Part shown: positions 18,294 through 27,990 of the stretch, piece after piece
Layout: every line of letters starts with the position of its first letter
Numbering within the stretch: the first letter of the stretch is position 1
Assembly: GCA_016744185.1 (NCBI GenBank)
Contig: JADGEY010000010.1
Coordinates: forward strand, 1 to 45,436
DNA length: 45,436 nucleotides
Direction: 5' to 3'
Source of the DNA: Emcibacteraceae bacterium
Lineage (GTDB): Bacteria; Pseudomonadota; Alphaproteobacteria; Sphingomonadales; Emcibacteraceae
Notes under the pieces: generated by a model
The model's database searches: none
What the model saw: only the letters and a program-made list of their open reading frames with translations
What the model was told of the DNA's origin: nothing
Position numbers and translations under genes: made by a program

Positions 18294-18998
18294 TCAAGTT
18301 TCACTGTAACGATACCCAACCCCATATAAAGTTTCAATACCTGAAAATTTAGAATCATATTTACGAAATTTTTTACGCAGCCGTTTTATGTGGCTATCAA
18401 TGGTTCTATCGTCTACATAAATATCATCTGAATAGGCGACATCCATTAATTGATCTCGGCTTTTCACATGACCTGGGCGGTGGGCAAGAGCTTTTAGCAG
18501 CAAAAATTCCGTCACTGTTAATTTAATATTCTGCCCTGCCCATTCACATGTATGACGCAGATCATCTAATTTAAGACGGCCGCGAGTGATCGTGCTTTCC
18601 TCTTCTTCTTTCACGCTCACATTTTTACGCAGCACTTCCATACGGCGTAAAATAACTTTAATCCGTTCTAACAATAATCTTTGCGAAAAAGGTTTAGTGA
18701 TATAATCATCTGCGCCCATTTTCAGGCCGATCATCTCATCAATCTCATCATCTTTAGAGGTCAGGAAAATAACAGGGAAATCATGTTTTTCCCGCAGGCG
18801 GCGCAAAAGTTCGATCCCGTCCATGCGCGGCATTTTAATATCAAGCACCGCAAGGTCTGTCCCTTCTTTATTAAAGCCTTCAAGAGCAGAAGCCCCATCA
18901 ACATAGGTGCGAACGTTAAAGCCTTCTGCCTCTAAAACCATTCTAACAGACGTTAAAATATTTTGATCATCATCGACAAGAGTAATTGTTGCTGTCAT
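18294..18998 (-). CDS. chvI: Response regulator ChvI
   Basis: A 234-residue OmpR-type response regulator, cognate to ChvG. The receiver domain has the acidic pair DDD (9-11), phosphorylation site Asp53 in [13 protein letters not shown], and LTSKDDE with the switch Lys. The C-terminal winged helix reads [17 protein letters not shown] and [17 protein letters not shown]. The start [11 protein letters not shown] is chosen because GAGGGA lies nine bases upstream; the earlier ATG at 19007 sits directly on that sequence. It is the first gene of the minus-strand cluster and divergent from pckA. Confidence 0.95.
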   Translation of the reverse strand: MTATITLVDDDQNILTSVRMVLEAEGFNVRTYVDGASALEGFNKEGTDLAVLDIKMPRMDGIELLRRLREKHDFPVIFLTSKDDEIDEMIGLKMGADDYITKPFSQRLLLERIKVILRRMEVLRKNVSVKEEEESTITRGRLKLDDLRHTCEWAGQNIKLTVTEFLLLKALAHRPGHVKSRDQLMDVAYSDDIYVDDRTIDSHIKRLRKKFRKYDSKFSGIETLYGVGYRYSET

Positions 18999-19205
18999 AA
19001 TTCCCATTCCCTCTTTAAATTTCAATATTGTTATATTTTATAAAAATTATGACCCTTTTTCTCCGCTTTAATTTTTTCTCTCTTTAGATCATAAAACTAT
19101 AGACCTTTTTACAATTAAATGCCACAATCTGCGCAAAATAACCGCAACAATAAAAGCCTACTTAAATTAAAGTAAGAACTCATCAATTTTAAAGGATTAA
19201 AAATA

Positions 19206-20810
19206 ATGATGAACTGTGGAAAATATGTAAGCTCATTTGATCTAAAAAAATCTGGAATTAAAAATCCCCATAATGCCTATTGGAATCTTGGCGTAGAAGA
19301 GCTTTATGAGCATACTATTAAACTTGGAACAGGTGTTATCGGCAAGGGCGGTGCTCTTATTGTTGAAACGGGGCAGCATACGGGGCGGTCTGCCAATGAT
19401 AAATTCATGGCAAAATGCGGCGAAAGCATGGAGCATATTTGGTGGGGCAAAGTTAATAAAAGCATCACAGCTGAAAATTTTGATAAAATCGAAATCCTTG
19501 TTCGTTCTCATCTAGAAGAAAAAGACCTTTATGTGCAAGATTTATACGGCGGCACTGATCCAGCCTACCGCATTAATGTTCGGGTGATTAGTAATTCGCC
19601 ATGGCACTCCCTTTTTATTCGCAATCTTTTAGTTCGCCCTGAATTCGCTGAACTTAGCGAATTTATTCCAGAATTCACCATTCTTCATGCACCAGAGCTG
19701 CTGGTTGATCCAAAAGAACATGACCTTAATTCTGAAACAGTCGTGACAATTAACTTAGAAAAAAAACTAGTTCTTATTGCAGGGACTTCTTACGCAGGGG
19801 AAATGAAAAAATCAGTATTTTCGATTCTCAATTACCTGCTGCCCGCAAAAGGGATCATGCCGATGCATTGTTCCGCTAATATCGGAGAAAAAGGCGATAC
19901 TGCCATTTTCTTTGGACTATCAGGTACAGGAAAAACAACCCTGTCCGCTGACCCTGCCCGCAGATTAATTGGCGATGATGAACATGGCTGGTCGGATACT
20001 TCTGTCTTTAACTTTGAAGGCGGCTGTTACGCTAAAGTCATTCGCCTTTCAGAGGAAGCAGAACCCGAAATATACGAGACAACACGTATGTTCGGCACAG
20101 TGCTAGAGAATGTTGTCTATGATCCAGAGACAAGAGAATTAGACCTAGATGATAATAGCAAAGCAGAAAACACCCGTAGTGCTTATCCCATCACATCGAT
20201 TCCCAATACCACCGAAGGCGGCGTGGGCGGACATCCAAAAAATATTATCATGCTGACCGCCGATGCTTTTGGCATCATGCCGCCGATTGCAAGGCTTACC
20301 CCCGAACAAGCAATGTATCATTTCCTATCAGGCTATACAGCGAAAGTTGCAGGCACAGAAAAAGGGCTCGGCAAAGAGCCACAAGCAACATTCTCTTCTT
20401 GTTTCGGCGCACCTTTCATGCCTAGACACCCCGCCGTATACGGCAATCTTCTGCGTGAAAAAATCGCCCGCCATGAAGTAACATGCTGGCTGGTAAATAC
20501 AGGCTGGACAGGCGGCGTTTACGGCGAAGGTCACCGCATGCCAATCAAATATACTCGTGCCTTATTACACGGCGCACTTGATGGTTTCTTAAATAACGCT
20601 GAAATGCGAACCGACCCTAATTTCGGCTTTGAAGTCCCCCTTACATGCCCAGAAGTCCCCAGCGAAGTTCTTGACCCTCGCAGTACATGGAAAGACAGCG
20701 CAGCCTATGATGCAAAAGCGGCTCATCTAGCCGGATTATTCCGAGATAATTTCAAAGAATATGAAGAATATGTATCAGATGCCGTAAAGAAAGCAGGTCC
20801 AATCATATAA
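19206..20810 (+). CDS. pckA: Phosphoenolpyruvate carboxykinase (ATP)
   Basis: PckA converts oxaloacetate and ATP to phosphoenolpyruvate and CO2, the first committed step of gluconeogenesis. At 534 residues it is full length. The kinase loop [16 protein letters not shown] and the metal site LIGDDEHGW are present, as is [16 protein letters not shown] at 19192-19196 precedes ATGATG at 19206. It is divergent from chvI across about 200 bases. In Agrobacterium pckA is acid-induced through ChvG/ChvI, so the shared region is a likely ChvI target here, though no site could be assigned by eye. Confidence 0.97.
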   Translation: MMNCGKYVSSFDLKKSGIKNPHNAYWNLGVEELYEHTIKLGTGVIGKGGALIVETGQHTGRSANDKFMAKCGESMEHIWWGKVNKSITAENFDKIEILVRSHLEEKDLYVQDLYGGTDPAYRINVRVISNSPWHSLFIRNLLVRPEFAELSEFIPEFTILHAPELLVDPKEHDLNSETVVTINLEKKLVLIAGTSYAGEMKKSVFSILNYLLPAKGIMPMHCSANIGEKGDTAIFFGLSGTGKTTLSADPARRLIGDDEHGWSDTSVFNFEGGCYAKVIRLSEEAEPEIYETTRMFGTVLENVVYDPETRELDLDDNSKAENTRSAYPITSIPNTTEGGVGGHPKNIIMLTADAFGIMPPIARLTPEQAMYHFLSGYTAKVAGTEKGLGKEPQATFSSCFGAPFMPRHPAVYGNLLREKIARHEVTCWLVNTGWTGGVYGEGHRMPIKYTRALLHGALDGFLNNAEMRTDPNFGFEVPLTCPEVPSEVLDPRSTWKDSAAYDAKAAHLAGLFRDNFKEYEEYVSDAVKKAGPII

Positions 20811-20867
20811 AAATTAGGCTCTTGGGGGCAGATAATAAAAATAAGATAAAACTTAAAGGAATGTAGT

Positions 20868-21536
20868 ATGATTAAGAAGTTATTAGTAGTTAGTTTAACT
20901 GTTTTATTTTCACAAACAGCAATGGCTCAAGACAAGCCAATGTCTGGGTTTTATGGCGCGCTAGATAGCGGTCTAGCCAATCGTAAAATCACAGGATTCG
21001 CAGAAACTTTTCCGCCTAATTATGCCGCTAAAAAACGTACAAATTTAGATATTGATGAAAGTTCCGCCTTTATTCGTGGAAGCATCGGTTATGGTTACCA
21101 TTTTGATAATAATGTATTTTTAGGTGCAGAATTTGGATATGCTAAGCTGACAAGCGGCACAGATATCCTTATATCAAACGCAGCGATTAATCATGAAGTA
21201 GGCGTTTCATATTCCAGCAAATATGACATAAATGCCCTGCTGGGATATGACATAGCAGAAAAAAATATGGTTTTTGCAAGGCTCGGTTATGGTCGCACAA
21301 ATATCAATATATCACCTCGGGACGTGGGCGGCGACGGCGGAGCTTTTCATGATCTAACAGGAATGATTTACGGGTTAGGCTATGCCCGCCACTTCAATAA
21401 AAATATTTCTTTTCGAGTTGAAGTTCAACATTTTAAGATCAGCGATTCATACGACAATATTAAAAATGATAGTGAAATCTATGATATAAAAATAAAAGAC
21501 ATAAGCATTAGCGCAGGTCTTGTCTTTACCTTCTAA
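20868..21536 (+). CDS. Outer-membrane beta-barrel protein, Opa/OmpW-like porin family
   Basis: A 222-residue protein with a clear signal peptide (MIKKLLVVSLTVLFSQTAMA, cleavage before QDK). The mature part alternates hydrophobic and polar residues in strands such as FIRGSIGYGYHF, VFLGAEFGYAKL, INALLGYDI and MVFARLGYGRTNI. It ends in an aromatic residue (ISAGLVFTF), typical of an eight-stranded outer-membrane barrel. No OmpA peptidoglycan-binding domain is attached. A ribosome binding site AAAGGAATG precedes the start. It follows pckA by 57 bases. The substrate or role cannot be told from the sequence. Confidence 0.82.
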   Translation: MIKKLLVVSLTVLFSQTAMAQDKPMSGFYGALDSGLANRKITGFAETFPPNYAAKKRTNLDIDESSAFIRGSIGYGYHFDNNVFLGAEFGYAKLTSGTDILISNAAINHEVGVSYSSKYDINALLGYDIAEKNMVFARLGYGRTNINISPRDVGGDGGAFHDLTGMIYGLGYARHFNKNISFRVEVQHFKISDSYDNIKNDSEIYDIKIKDISISAGLVFTF

Positions 21537-21837
21537 AACTTGTTATTTCAATAAAAGATAAAACTGTTATAAAGGCACGGAAAGGAGACTATCAAGTCAA
21601 AGAATTTTAAGAAAAATAGTTCATCAATCAATTTTAAGATCCTTATTATTTAGATTAACGGCCTCGACACTTATGCCTATTAAACCACACTCCCATAGCT
21701 GTTGGCGTGCAGTGTAAAGTTATTTTATCCTCCTCCTCCTTACTAATCGACTTCAATTACACTAGGCTCAGGACTATTAATCTTATAGGTCGTTATTTTT
21801 AGTGATTTATGATTCACTCTGTTAAAGGATCTCAAGC
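21537..21837. other. Gene-free stretch before the transposase remnant
   Basis: No convincing coding frame was seen in these 300 bases. They hold a run TCCTCCTCCTCCTT near 21727-21741, and from about 21760 a sequence (AGGCTCAGGACTATTAATC) that could be the left end of the decayed insertion sequence that follows. No matching right end was found before the lrp gene. Confidence 0.4.
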
Positions 21838-22034
21838 ATGAGTGATTATTTTCATCTTTCAGAAGCACAATTAAATTGTATTAAGCCTTATTTTTCAAAG
21901 GCTCATGGCGTATACTCTGTATAGATGACCGCCGTGTTCCCCGTGGGATTATTCATGTCCTAAAGCGTGGCCTGCAATGGTGGTACAAAAGGCGGATTGA
22001 CTCAGAAAATCCTTGCATTCTATCCTCTAAATAA
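21838..22034 (+). pseudogene. IS5-type transposase remnant, frameshifted and truncated
   Basis: The ATG at 21838, preceded by AAAGGAT, opens MSDYFHLSEAQLNCIKPYF and then stops after about 28 codons. Shifting frame at 21924 continues with DDRRVPRGIIHVLKRGLQW, which matches the N-terminal region of IS5-family (IS427/ISL2 group) transposases, normally read as one frame. A stop follows at 22032. The catalytic DDE core is missing. This is an old insertion that has lost most of its length. Confidence 0.75.
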
Positions 22035-22076
22035 TTGTCATATTTTACCATAGTCAGCTCCGCCTTATGCCTGAAT

Positions 22077-22577
22077 TTAATCAATAAGCACATCAATGGG
22101 AAAGCCGGTGAAGGGCTTTGTGCTGGCGAGCGTTACGTGGCTTGCCATATTGGCAATGCCTTCGATGCGGGCGATCAGTTCATCATTTAATTCTAAATAG
22201 CGTCCCATATCAGGGCAGACAACTCTTAGGAAATAATCAAAATTTCCGCTGACTGTAAAGCATTCTACAATTTCAGGAAATTCATTTATTGCCGCCTCAA
22301 AAGCTTTGAAATTTGCGCTTGTATGATCTTGCATACTTACCGTTACAAGAACCGTAACGGTGCGGCAGATTTTATCAATATTCACTTTAGCCATATAAGA
22401 TTCAAGATAATTTTCATCTTCAAGCCGCCGCACCCTTTGCAGGCAAGAACTAGGAGAAAGATTTACTTTTTCTGCCAAATTATGGTTGGTTATCCTTGCG
22501 TCTGCTTGCATGATTGAAAGGATATTTAAATCAACATTATCAATCGCTCGTTTTTTTGTCACCTTAATATATCCCAT
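22077..22577 (-). CDS. Lrp/AsnC-family regulator, likely of arginine catabolism
   Basis: A 166-residue Lrp-type regulator. The N-terminal winged helix reads LNILSIMQADARITNHNLAEKVNLSPSS followed by CLQRVRRLEDENYLESYMA. The C-terminal RAM ligand-binding domain covers about 80-160 (VTVSMQDH, VECFTVSGNFDYFLRVV). It is divergent from arginase and ornithine aminotransferase across 199 bases, the classical layout of a regulator that senses an amino acid and controls its breakdown. Arginine or ornithine is the inferred ligand. The gene ends close to the transposase remnant. Confidence 0.9.
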   Translation of the reverse strand: MGYIKVTKKRAIDNVDLNILSIMQADARITNHNLAEKVNLSPSSCLQRVRRLEDENYLESYMAKVNIDKICRTVTVLVTVSMQDHTSANFKAFEAAINEFPEIVECFTVSGNFDYFLRVVCPDMGRYLELNDELIARIEGIANMASHVTLASTKPFTGFPIDVLID

Positions 22578-22591
22578 TTTTAATTACAAAA

Positions 22592-22606
22592 ATTCGTGAA
22601 TAATTC
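22592..22606. promoter_or_regulatory. Possible Lrp-type operator between the regulator and rocF
   Basis: ATTCGTGAATAATTC contains two overlapping small palindromes (ATTC-GT-GAAT and GAAT-A-ATTC) just upstream of the regulator start. Related ATTC/GAAT-like elements recur towards rocF (AAATTCATTT, AAATTCGGTATTATTT, AAATTCTGC). AT-rich spaced half-sites are typical for Lrp proteins, but the background is also AT-rich, so this stays tentative. Confidence 0.3.
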
Positions 22607-22776
22607 AACAAAATTCATTTTAAAACATTCTACGACAATAATCAATATATCCGCATAAAATTCGGTATTATTTTTAAAATAGATATTACATTTTCATTAA
22701 ATATTGTAAAATCAAGCCTATAAAAGACGATATTAAATTCTGCAAAAGCGGTATTAGAAATTGGATATTGATAAGC

Positions 22777-23706
22777 ATGACAAAGAAACAAATCTCTCTT
22801 ATTGGCGTTCCTGCGGATGTTGGCGCAGGCGACCGAGGGGCAACTATGGGACCTGAAGCTTTGCGGGTTGCGGGCATTGGTAAAACGCTTGCCTCTATGG
22901 GCTATAAAGTAAAAGATTTAGGTAATCTTTATGGGCCTAAAAACCCAGAACTTCCGCCGATTGAAGGATACCGTCATATCAAAGAAAATGTGATTTGGAA
23001 TCAAAATGTACATGATGCTTTTTATACTGAAATGACAGAAGGCAATATTCCGATTATGTTAGGCGGTGATCATGCCCTTGCTATGGGATCGGTCGCAGCG
23101 GTAGCGCGTTATGCAAAAGAGCAAAATAGAGAGCTGTGCGTTTTATGGCTTGATGCTCATTCAGATTATAATACTTGTGAAAGCTCACCTTCCGGTAATG
23201 TCCACGGCATGCCTGTAGCGACGATTACGGGGAACGGGCATCCAGAACTTATGGCTATTGGGCATGCTATTCCTATGGTAAAGCCTGAAAATGTTTTTCA
23301 GGTTGGTATTAGAAGCGTTGATGTTGCTGAAAAAAAACTTGTCCTCGAAAGCGGTATTGTCGTTTATGATATGCGCCGCATTGACGAAATTGGCATGCAC
23401 CAAACAATGAAAGAAATATTAGAGCAGGTAAAAAAGAAAAATGCTCTGCTTCATATCAGTTTTGATGTTGATGGGCTTGACCCCACCATTGCCCCTGGTG
23501 TTGGCACGACTATTCCTGGCGGTATTACTTACCGTGAAGCGCAGCTTTTTATGGAAATGGCTCATGATTCTGGTCTTGTAAGTTCTATGGATATTGTAGA
23601 GATCAATCCTGCCCTTGATAATAAAAACATAACGGCGGAGATCGCTGTTGATTTAACGGCAAGTCTTTTTGGGCGGCATATTTTCCCCCTTAAAACCTCC
23701 CTTTAA
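22777..23706 (+). CDS. rocF: Arginase
   Basis: Arginase hydrolyses arginine to ornithine and urea with a binuclear Mn centre. The metal-binding motifs are all present: GGDHALAMG, WLDAHSDYNT and SFDVDGLDPTIAPGVGT. The 309-residue length is standard. The ATG at 22777 begins MTKKQISLIGVPADVG; a TTG three codons upstream is possible. It is followed after 35 bases by ornithine aminotransferase, the next enzyme, and is divergent from an Lrp-type regulator. No urease genes are visible, so the fate of the urea is unknown. Confidence 0.95.
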   Translation: MTKKQISLIGVPADVGAGDRGATMGPEALRVAGIGKTLASMGYKVKDLGNLYGPKNPELPPIEGYRHIKENVIWNQNVHDAFYTEMTEGNIPIMLGGDHALAMGSVAAVARYAKEQNRELCVLWLDAHSDYNTCESSPSGNVHGMPVATITGNGHPELMAIGHAIPMVKPENVFQVGIRSVDVAEKKLVLESGIVVYDMRRIDEIGMHQTMKEILEQVKKKNALLHISFDVDGLDPTIAPGVGTTIPGGITYREAQLFMEMAHDSGLVSSMDIVEINPALDNKNITAEIAVDLTASLFGRHIFPLKTSL

Positions 23707-23741
23707 TAAATATATAAGCTCTAATTTTTAAGAGAAGTAAA

Positions 23742-24947
23742 ATGACCAAAAAAAATGATATTATCGCTCTAACCAATAAAGTAAGTGCCCATAATTACCA
23801 CCCTCTTCCCCTTGTTTTAACCAAAGGAGACGGCATTTGGGTTTGGGACGCTGAAGGCAATAAATATTTGGATTGCCTAAGTGCATATTCCGCTGTGAAC
23901 CAAGGACACCGCCACCCTAAAATTATAGAGGCACTGATCGAGCAAGCAGGTAAAATTACCTTAACCTCTCGTGCTTTTCATAATGATCAGATGGCGGCTT
24001 TTTTAGAAAAGCTTTGCGAGATGTCAGACATGGAAATGGCTCTGCCAATGAATACAGGCGCAGAAGCTGTGGAAACGGCTATTAAAGCGGTTCGTAAATG
24101 GGGCTATGAGAAAAAAAATATCCCCAGCAATCAAGCTGAAATCATTGTCTGCCGTGATAATTTCCATGGGCGAACAATGGCAACCATTAGCATGTCTTCC
24201 GAGCCTTCTTATAAAAAGAATTTCGGCCCTTTTGTTTCAGGCTTTAAGCTTATTGATTATGGTAATATTGAACAGTTAGAAGCTGCTATCACGGATAATA
24301 CTGCCGCCTTTATTTTAGAGCCAATCCAAGGCGAAGCAGGAATCATCATTCCGCCAAAAGGCTTTTTAACAGCGGCAAAAGCGATCTGTAAAAAACATAA
24401 TGTTCTGTTCGTCTGCGATGAAATTCAAACGGGGCTTGGGCGCACAGGTAAATTATTTTGCTATGAGCATGAGGCGGACGCAAAGCCCGATATGCTGATC
24501 GTTGGTAAAGCCGTTTCAGGCGGCGTATATCCTGTATCTGCCATTCTTGCCTCCAAGGAAATTATGGAGGTTTTTACCCCCGGTATTCATGGCTCGACTT
24601 TTGGCGGCAACCCTCTTGGTGCGGCGGTTGGTCTTGCGGCTTTAAAGGTTATTGAAGATGAAAAACTAACCCAGCGTTCAGCAGAGCTTGGCGATTATCT
24701 TCTTCAAAAACTAAAGGCTATTAAAACCAATAAAGTAGTAGATATTCGAGGAAAAGGTCTTTTTATTGGTATTGAGCTTGATAAATCTGTTGGTCTTGCG
24801 CGTCCCTACTGCGAAGCTCTTATGGCGCGCAGAATGCTCTGTAAAGAGACCCATGATTATGTAATCCGCCTTGCACCGCCTTTGGTGATTGAAAAAGAAA
24901 ACATCGACTGGATGGTCGAGCAAATAGCCGAAGTTCTTAAAGATTAA
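23742..24947 (+). CDS. rocD: Ornithine aminotransferase
   Basis: A 401-residue class III PLP-dependent aminotransferase that turns ornithine and 2-oxoglutarate into glutamate semialdehyde and glutamate. Motifs include [19 protein letters not shown], the PLP-contact [15 protein letters not shown] and the Schiff-base Lys in [21 protein letters not shown] precedes the ATG. It lies directly behind arginase, and the pair gives the route from arginine to glutamate semialdehyde. A strong hairpin ends the unit. Acetylornithine or 4-aminobutyrate transaminase activity is less likely given the arginase neighbour. Confidence 0.94.
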   Translation: MTKKNDIIALTNKVSAHNYHPLPLVLTKGDGIWVWDAEGNKYLDCLSAYSAVNQGHRHPKIIEALIEQAGKITLTSRAFHNDQMAAFLEKLCEMSDMEMALPMNTGAEAVETAIKAVRKWGYEKKNIPSNQAEIIVCRDNFHGRTMATISMSSEPSYKKNFGPFVSGFKLIDYGNIEQLEAAITDNTAAFILEPIQGEAGIIIPPKGFLTAAKAICKKHNVLFVCDEIQTGLGRTGKLFCYEHEADAKPDMLIVGKAVSGGVYPVSAILASKEIMEVFTPGIHGSTFGGNPLGAAVGLAALKVIEDEKLTQRSAELGDYLLQKLKAIKTNKVVDIRGKGLFIGIELDKSVGLARPYCEALMARRMLCKETHDYVIRLAPPLVIEKENIDWMVEQIAEVLKD

Positions 24948-24966
24948 GGGATATTATAAGAGATAA

Positions 24967-25000
24967 AAAAGGCGGCTTTAAATATTCAAAGCCGCCTTTT
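24967..25000. terminator. Bidirectional terminator between rocD and era
   Basis: A 13-bp stem (AAAAGGCGGCTTT / AAAGCCGCCTTTT) with an 8-base loop, flanked by A-runs and T-runs on both sides. It lies 19 bases after rocD and 18 bases after era (minus strand), so it can end both converging transcripts. Confidence 0.92.
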
Positions 25001-25018
25001 TCTTTATTCTAAAAATAT

Positions 25019-25918
25019 CTATTCAACCCAATCAAGCCCCATATTGGCGTAGCGTTCTTTGTCTTCTGACCAGTTTTTGCGTACTTTTACGAAAATGAAA
25101 AGATGTACTTTTCGGTCTAAAAGCTCTTCGAGTTCTTCCCGTGCTAATGTGCCAATTTTTTTAAGAGCCTGACCTTTTGTGCCAATGACAATCATTTTTT
25201 GACTGTCACGCTCCACATAGATAATTTGCTCGATACGGACAGAACCATCTCTGCGTTCTTCCCATTTTTCTGTTTCAATTGTTGTAGCGTAAGGCAGCTC
25301 TTCATGAAAGCGTTCAAAGAATTTCTCACGGGTGATTTCTGCCGCAAGCATTCTTTCCGTAATATCTGTTAAATGATCTTCTGGATAAAGCCATGGTCCT
25401 TCTGGCAAGGAGGCACAAATCACATCCGCCAAATCATCAAGCCCATTTCCCGTTTCAGCCGAGACCATCATAATATCCGTAAATATTCCTGTATCATGCA
25501 TTGTCTGTGACATGGCAAGCAAGCTATCACGGCGAATAAGATCAATTTTATTAAGCACTAGAATTGCTTTGCGGTTATGGGATTTAAGACCCTTTACAAT
25601 ATCCATAACATCATCATTTATTTTACGAGAAGCATCGACGAGAAGAACGATTGCATCGGCATCATTCGCCCCTTCCCAAGCGGCGGATACCATGGCTCTT
25701 TCCAGCCGAGATTTTTCTTTTGGTTTGAAAATACCGGGCGTATCAACGAAAATCATTTGATCATCTTTACCGTGAATAGCCACCCCAACAAGCCTTGCCC
25801 TTGTGGTTTGGACTTTATGGGTTACAATCGCAATTTTACAGCCCACAAGAGCGTTCAAAAGAGTTGATTTCCCTGCATTGGGCGCACCGATTAAAGCGAC
25901 AAATCCACAGCGTTTCAT
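25019..25918 (-). CDS. era: GTPase Era, ribosome assembly
   Basis: Era is an essential GTPase that helps mature the 30S subunit by binding the 3' end of 16S rRNA. The 299-residue protein shows G1 GAPNAGKST, G3 DTPG and G4 NKID, with SAETGNG as G5. The C-terminal KH domain contains VIGTKGQALKKIGTLAREELEELL. AGGAAA precedes the ATG. It follows rnc by about 38 bases in the conserved lepB-rnc-era order. Confidence 0.97.
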   Translation of the reverse strand: MKRCGFVALIGAPNAGKSTLLNALVGCKIAIVTHKVQTTRARLVGVAIHGKDDQMIFVDTPGIFKPKEKSRLERAMVSAAWEGANDADAIVLLVDASRKINDDVMDIVKGLKSHNRKAILVLNKIDLIRRDSLLAMSQTMHDTGIFTDIMMVSAETGNGLDDLADVICASLPEGPWLYPEDHLTDITERMLAAEITREKFFERFHEELPYATTIETEKWEERRDGSVRIEQIIYVERDSQKMIVIGTKGQALKKIGTLAREELEELLDRKVHLFIFVKVRKNWSEDKERYANMGLDWVE

Positions 25919-25956
25919 TAAGTTTCCTAAAGTTATTTATTTAATATTTTAAAGTT

Positions 25957-26637
25957 CTATTTTGATTTTAATTTTTCTAGCATTTTAGCCGCTGCCTTTT
26001 GTTCAGCGTCTCGCTTTGCTCTGCCTTGCCCCGTCTCGTCTTTTTCCCCTAGCACCCGAACAGCAATAGTAAAAAGAGGTTCATGAGCAAGCCCCGTACG
26101 CTCTGTCATAGCATAGGTTGGCATAGACTGCCCCCTGCCCTGAACAAATTCTTGGAGCATCGTCTTGCTATCTTTTGACGACATTTCTTTCATATCAATA
26201 TAGCCTGCCCACAGGCGGCGCACAAGCCTGTCCGCTTCCTCATAGCCTGCCTCTTGATATACCGCACCGATAAGAGCTTCACAAATATCCGATAAAATAG
26301 ACGATTTTTCCCGCCCGCCATTATCTTCGGTTGATTTCGCCATTAGAATATAGGGCGCAACCTCAATATCACGGGCAACTTTAGCGCAGGTTGTCCCCTT
26401 CACGAGGTTAGCATGATAGCCCGCAAGCCCACCCTCATCAATGCGCACATGACGTTCAAAAAGCCACTGGGCAATCACAAGACCTAGAACGCGGTCGCCC
26501 ACAAATTCAAGCCGCTGATAATGAGACCCTCCTTCTAAAGAAGGATGCGTAAGAGCTTGGCGTAAAAGATCTAAATCTTGAAACTCATAATCTATAGTCT
26601 CAAATAATTTCTGATATTGACCCTTATAGTGAGACAC
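25957..26637 (-). CDS. rnc: Ribonuclease III
   Basis: RNase III cleaves double-stranded RNA in rRNA and mRNA processing. The 226-residue protein has the signature RLEFVGDRVLGLVIAQWLF and a second acidic motif SDICEALIGAVYQE forming the Mg site. A C-terminal dsRNA-binding domain runs from DSKTMLQEFVQGRG to the end. The start is GTG at 26637, with AAGAGAG nine bases upstream. It lies between lepB and era. Confidence 0.96.
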   Translation of the reverse strand: MSHYKGQYQKLFETIDYEFQDLDLLRQALTHPSLEGGSHYQRLEFVGDRVLGLVIAQWLFERHVRIDEGGLAGYHANLVKGTTCAKVARDIEVAPYILMAKSTEDNGGREKSSILSDICEALIGAVYQEAGYEEADRLVRRLWAGYIDMKEMSSKDSKTMLQEFVQGRGQSMPTYAMTERTGLAHEPLFTIAVRVLGEKDETGQGRAKRDAEQKAAAKMLEKLKSK

Positions 26638-26651
26638 TTGACTTAACTCTC

Positions 26652-27488
26652 TTATTTAATAGATGTGAAGTTTCGTTCACTATTTTTTGAAGGAAACCAA
26701 TTCCAAAATTCATAAAATTTTGCATCTTTATTAAAAGATAATGCCACCCATTTTGCTTTACCAACAATATAGTCAGAAGGCACAAGCCCTAGCCCCCCTG
26801 CAAGAACAGGAACGCGGCTATCAGATGAATTATCTCTATTATCCCCCATCATAAAATATTTACCTTTAGGGATATAGAAAGCCTCTGTTTCATCATTATG
26901 AATATCTTCATTATCCAAAGTAATATAAGTTTTTCCATTAGGCAGGGTTTCTTCATATTGAGTGAAGACTTCTTTATAAGTCTGCCCCGTCTCTATTTTT
27001 TCAAACCCCCCCGAAGATGTAGGCTCATATGTCATTTTTGGCTCTATTCTTGTATAATCTTCAACCTTCCTGCGCAAAACAGGGATATTATTGATATGAA
27101 TAACACCTCGGCGAAGCTGAATAGTATCTTCTGGCAGTCCAATAACACGTTTTATATAATAAATATCTGGCTCTGAAGGTTTACGAAAAACAACAATATC
27201 ACCCCGCTTAATAGGCTTATCAAAAACACGCCCTGAAAATAATTTAACGCTGCTTGGCAAGGAATGATGCGTATAGCCATAAGAGAATTTAGATACAACA
27301 ATATAATCCCCATGATGCAAGGTTTTCAGCATTGATTCAGAAGGGATCTTAAATGTTTGATAGGCGAATGTTCTAAAAAATAAGAGAAATACTGCAATCA
27401 AAAAAATTATTTTAAATTCGCTCCAGATTTCTTTTTTTTTAGAAGAAAGCCTCGGTTTTAAAAAATTTTCTTTTTTAACTTCACTCAT
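26652..27488 (-). CDS. lepB: Signal peptidase I
   Basis: LepB removes signal peptides from exported proteins at the periplasmic face of the inner membrane. One N-terminal membrane segment (about 24-43) precedes the catalytic Ser in KIPSESMLKTL. The general-base Lys is in IYYIKRVIGLPED, and the C-terminal box is MMGDNRDNSSDSR. From MSEVKKEN the length is 278 residues. The true start is uncertain: MNKKSFYL at 27512 and a start at 27587 are in frame, but the latter adds a basic stretch not seen in relatives. Confidence 0.93.
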   Translation of the reverse strand: MSEVKKENFLKPRLSSKKKEIWSEFKIIFLIAVFLLFFRTFAYQTFKIPSESMLKTLHHGDYIVVSKFSYGYTHHSLPSSVKLFSGRVFDKPIKRGDIVVFRKPSEPDIYYIKRVIGLPEDTIQLRRGVIHINNIPVLRRKVEDYTRIEPKMTYEPTSSGGFEKIETGQTYKEVFTQYEETLPNGKTYITLDNEDIHNDETEAFYIPKGKYFMMGDNRDNSSDSRVPVLAGGLGLVPSDYIVGKAKWVALSFNKDAKFYEFWNWFPSKNSERNFTSIK

Positions 27489-27591
27489 TAGGTAAAAACT
27501 CTTTTTATTCATTAAAATTTGACCCCCTATATAATTTGCCCCCCTATATATCGTCCTTTTCTTAAAACCACAATGTAAAAGAGACAAAGCG

Positions 27592-27990
27592 TTACTCTAC
27601 AGAGATAATAACATAAGCCAGCGCAAAAGGGTTATCATCACTTAACGACAAATATATCGTGCTTTCTTTACCCTTAGCTGTAGCCTTGGTTAGAATTTCT
27701 AAAGCTTTACCAGAAATATACAGGTTAGGCTTACCAAACTCATCATTTCTAACTTCAATATCTGTCCAAAATATGCCCTGTGCAATGCCAGTCCCGAGCG
27801 CTTTAACAAAAGCTTCTTTTGCTGCGAATCTTTTAGCATAAAAAGCTGCCTCATTCGCCCTGCTCTTGCTTTGCTCTTGCTCAAAATCTGTAAAAATACG
27901 TTTTATGAATTTATCTCGTGCCTTACCAGATATTGATTTTTCAATTCTCGTAATATTAACAATATCTGTTCCTATACCAATAATAGTCAT
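27592..27990 (-). CDS. acpS: Holo-[acyl-carrier-protein] synthase
   Basis: AcpS transfers 4'-phosphopantetheine from CoA to a Ser of acyl carrier protein. The 132-residue protein has the Mg-binding IIGIGTDIVNITRIE at the N terminus and the second motif KRFAAKEAFVKALGTG. The ATG overlaps the pdxJ stop as ATGA, so translation is coupled. The order pdxJ-acpS-lepB-rnc-era is widely conserved in proteobacteria. Confidence 0.95.
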   Translation of the reverse strand: MTIIGIGTDIVNITRIEKSISGKARDKFIKRIFTDFEQEQSKSRANEAAFYAKRFAAKEAFVKALGTGIAQGIFWTDIEVRNDEFGKPNLYISGKALEILTKATAKGKESTIYLSLSDDNPFALAYVIISVE

